Source: Sphingobacteriia bacterium RIFOXYC2_FULL_35_18 (GTDB lineage: Bacteria; Bacteroidota; Bacteroidia; Chitinophagales; Chitinophagaceae). From it: DNA of 64,000 nucleotides. Below the pieces are notes generated by a model. The model searched no databases. It had not been told where the DNA came from and saw only the letters and a list, made by a program, of their open reading frames with translations. The stretch spans positions 959,007 to 1,023,006 of the forward strand of contig MIAG01000001.1 in assembly GCA_001829005.1 (NCBI GenBank). Direction: 5' to 3'. This document shows, one piece after another, positions 63,129 to 64,000 of this stretch. The stretch's first letter is position 1, and each line of letters begins with the position of its first letter. Position numbers and translations under genes: made by a program.

Positions 63129-64000
63129 TTAATAAACTTTTTTAAAGTTCAATCTAACAGAGTTGATGGCCAAAACCACATCGCTTAATCCCATAACCAG
63201 CGCGCCAATGGTAGGACTTAAAAAGCCAAAGGCAGCAACAGGAATGGCAACCACATTGTAAATAAGGGCCCAAAATAAATTTTGTTGTATGGTTAGGTAA
63301 GTATGTTTTCCTAATCCTAATGCAAGCGTCAAATTTTTAACTCCATGATTCATTAAAACTACTTCAGCACTTTGTACCGCAATATGCGCTGCATCGCTTA
63401 ATGATACCCCAACAGTAGCTTTTGCCAACGCAGGCGCATCATTTATTCCGTCACCTACCATTGCTGTTGGTTTAACAGCTGTTAAGGCTTCAATTTTGGC
63501 TGATTTTTGTGAGGGGCTTTGTTCTGCAAATACTTCATCTATGCCTAATTGATTGGCAACATCATCACATTTTGCTTGCATGTCTCCGCTTAGTAAAATG
63601 GTTTTAATTCCTTTTTGTTGCAAAGCTTTTATCATTGAAGCAGCTTCTGGTCGTATTTGATCTTTCAAGTTAATTGAACACAACAATTCATTATTTTTTA
63701 CCAAATAAATATTATGATTGGTGTCTGCGGTTAAATGTGCAACCATTTTATAAGAAGAAGCAGAATACGTATTTCCTTCTTTATCTTCTGCCGTCATTCC
63801 CAAACCTTTTTCTTCTGTTATTTTACTAAATCTAATATCGTCTTTAGTTTTCCATTCCGATGCAATCGCTTTTGCTAATGGATGGGTAGAATATTTCTCT
63901 AATGAATATGCTAAACGTTTGCATTCAGATTCGCCTATTATTTTTCCTGCGGGTGTAAGTTCAAATTGAGCAATTACAAACTGTCCTGTGGTAAGTGTTC
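63129..64000 (-). CDS. P1B-type heavy-metal-transporting ATPase, C-terminal part
   Basis: This gene runs off the right edge. The visible frame continues beyond the internal TTG at 63803 without a stop. It starts, at the window edge, with TLTTGQFVIAQFELTPAGK, i.e. just after the DKTG phosphorylation motif. Then come the HP motif in YSTHPLAKAI, the nucleotide-binding G-x-G in EKGLGMTAED, VLLSGDMQAKCDDVA, the hinge MVGDGINDAPALAKATVGVS, and two final membrane helices. This is the copper/silver-exporter type (CopA-like). The metal specificity cannot be settled because the CPx helix is outside the window. Confidence 0.88.
   Translation of the reverse strand, partial: TLTTGQFVIAQFELTPAGKIIGESECKRLAYSLEKYSTHPLAKAIASEWKTKDDIRFSKITEEKGLGMTAEDKEGNTYSASSYKMVAHLTADTNHNIYLVKNNELLCSINLKDQIRPEAASMIKALQQKGIKTILLSGDMQAKCDDVANQLGIDEVFAEQSPSQKSAKIEALTAVKPTAMVGDGINDAPALAKATVGVSLSDAAHIAVQSAEVVLMNHGVKNLTLALGLGKHTYLTIQQNLFWALIYNVVAIPVAAFGFLSPTIGALVMGLSDVVLAINSVRLNFKKVY

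Overview
The window is a gene-dense, low-GC stretch of bacterial chromosome, most likely from Bacteroidota and probably Chitinophagaceae (family level is inference). The evidence is: TonB-dependent receptors and SusC/OMP-type barrels with signal peptides ending in xAQ; an atpB-E-F-H-A order with a long exported N-terminus on AtpB; lineage-restricted families (DUF4783, DUF3098, DUF3108, 2TM, GIN/DUF2807-like); the Bacteroidota type of leucyl-tRNA synthetase; and repeated TAnnTTTG -7 promoter elements just upstream of start codons. I see no tRNA or rRNA gene, CRISPR array, insertion sequence, integrase or phage gene. No gene-free stretch exceeds 300 bases; the longest is about 178 bp, upstream of leuS. 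Both ends cut a gene: nadC on the left and a P1B metal ATPase on the right.

Layout. 1-3.3 kb: nadC with an upstream DUF4783 gene, then gpmI and a haem-binding-domain gene interrupted by an in-frame TAG. 3.3-11.6 kb: a TonB receptor and ysxC on the plus strand, meeting a minus-strand run rel - purA - acidic low-complexity protein - pabB. 11.7-18.7 kb: a prokaryotic pentameric ligand-gated ion channel homologue, an MsbA-like ABC exporter and the ATP synthase genes atpB-E-F-H-A, closed by a strong terminator with no atpG following. 18.7-27.8 kb: a DinB-like protein, a DUF2071 protein, a TonB receptor, then a plus-strand series with two tandem paralogous membrane proteins, a small winged-helix regulator, an ABC ATPase/permease pair and a LolA-like protein. 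27.8-31.5 kb: pdxA plus an aldose-epimerase-like gene, rsmA and a 2-hydroxyacid dehydrogenase. 31.5-34.3 kb: an ABC ATPase - permease - GntR - GIN-protein operon with its own candidate operator. 34.3-37.7 kb: greA (with a terminator-like hairpin in its leader), a HIT protein, ruvC, an LPG-synthase-like membrane protein and a DUF3108 protein. 37.8-41.9 kb: ftsX - DUF3098 - uppP - MFS - metallo-beta-lactamase-fold operon. 42.1-55.4 kb: leuS, a BamA-like barrel, a dipeptidyl-peptidase IV, a tricorn-like protease, a membrane AraC-type regulator and an outer-membrane barrel receptor preceded by a perfect inverted repeat. 55.4-64 kb: an M23 peptidase, an NAD(P)-binding protein, ruvB, a response regulator, a di-haem peroxidase, a HerA-like ATPase, RecQ and the metal ATPase.

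How the genes fit together. Much of the window is core metabolism and information processing: NAD, purine, pyridoxal and folate precursor synthesis, glycolysis, ATP synthesis, ribosome assembly, recombination and stringent response. Envelope functions are threaded through it. The clearest local circuits are the GntR-controlled ABC operon, the wHTH/membrane-paralogue/ABC cluster, and the greA leader. Convergent genes are packed extremely tightly: five of nine tail-to-tail pairs overlap and a sixth abuts with no gap. All assignments come from reading motifs and overall sequence character; no database search was run.
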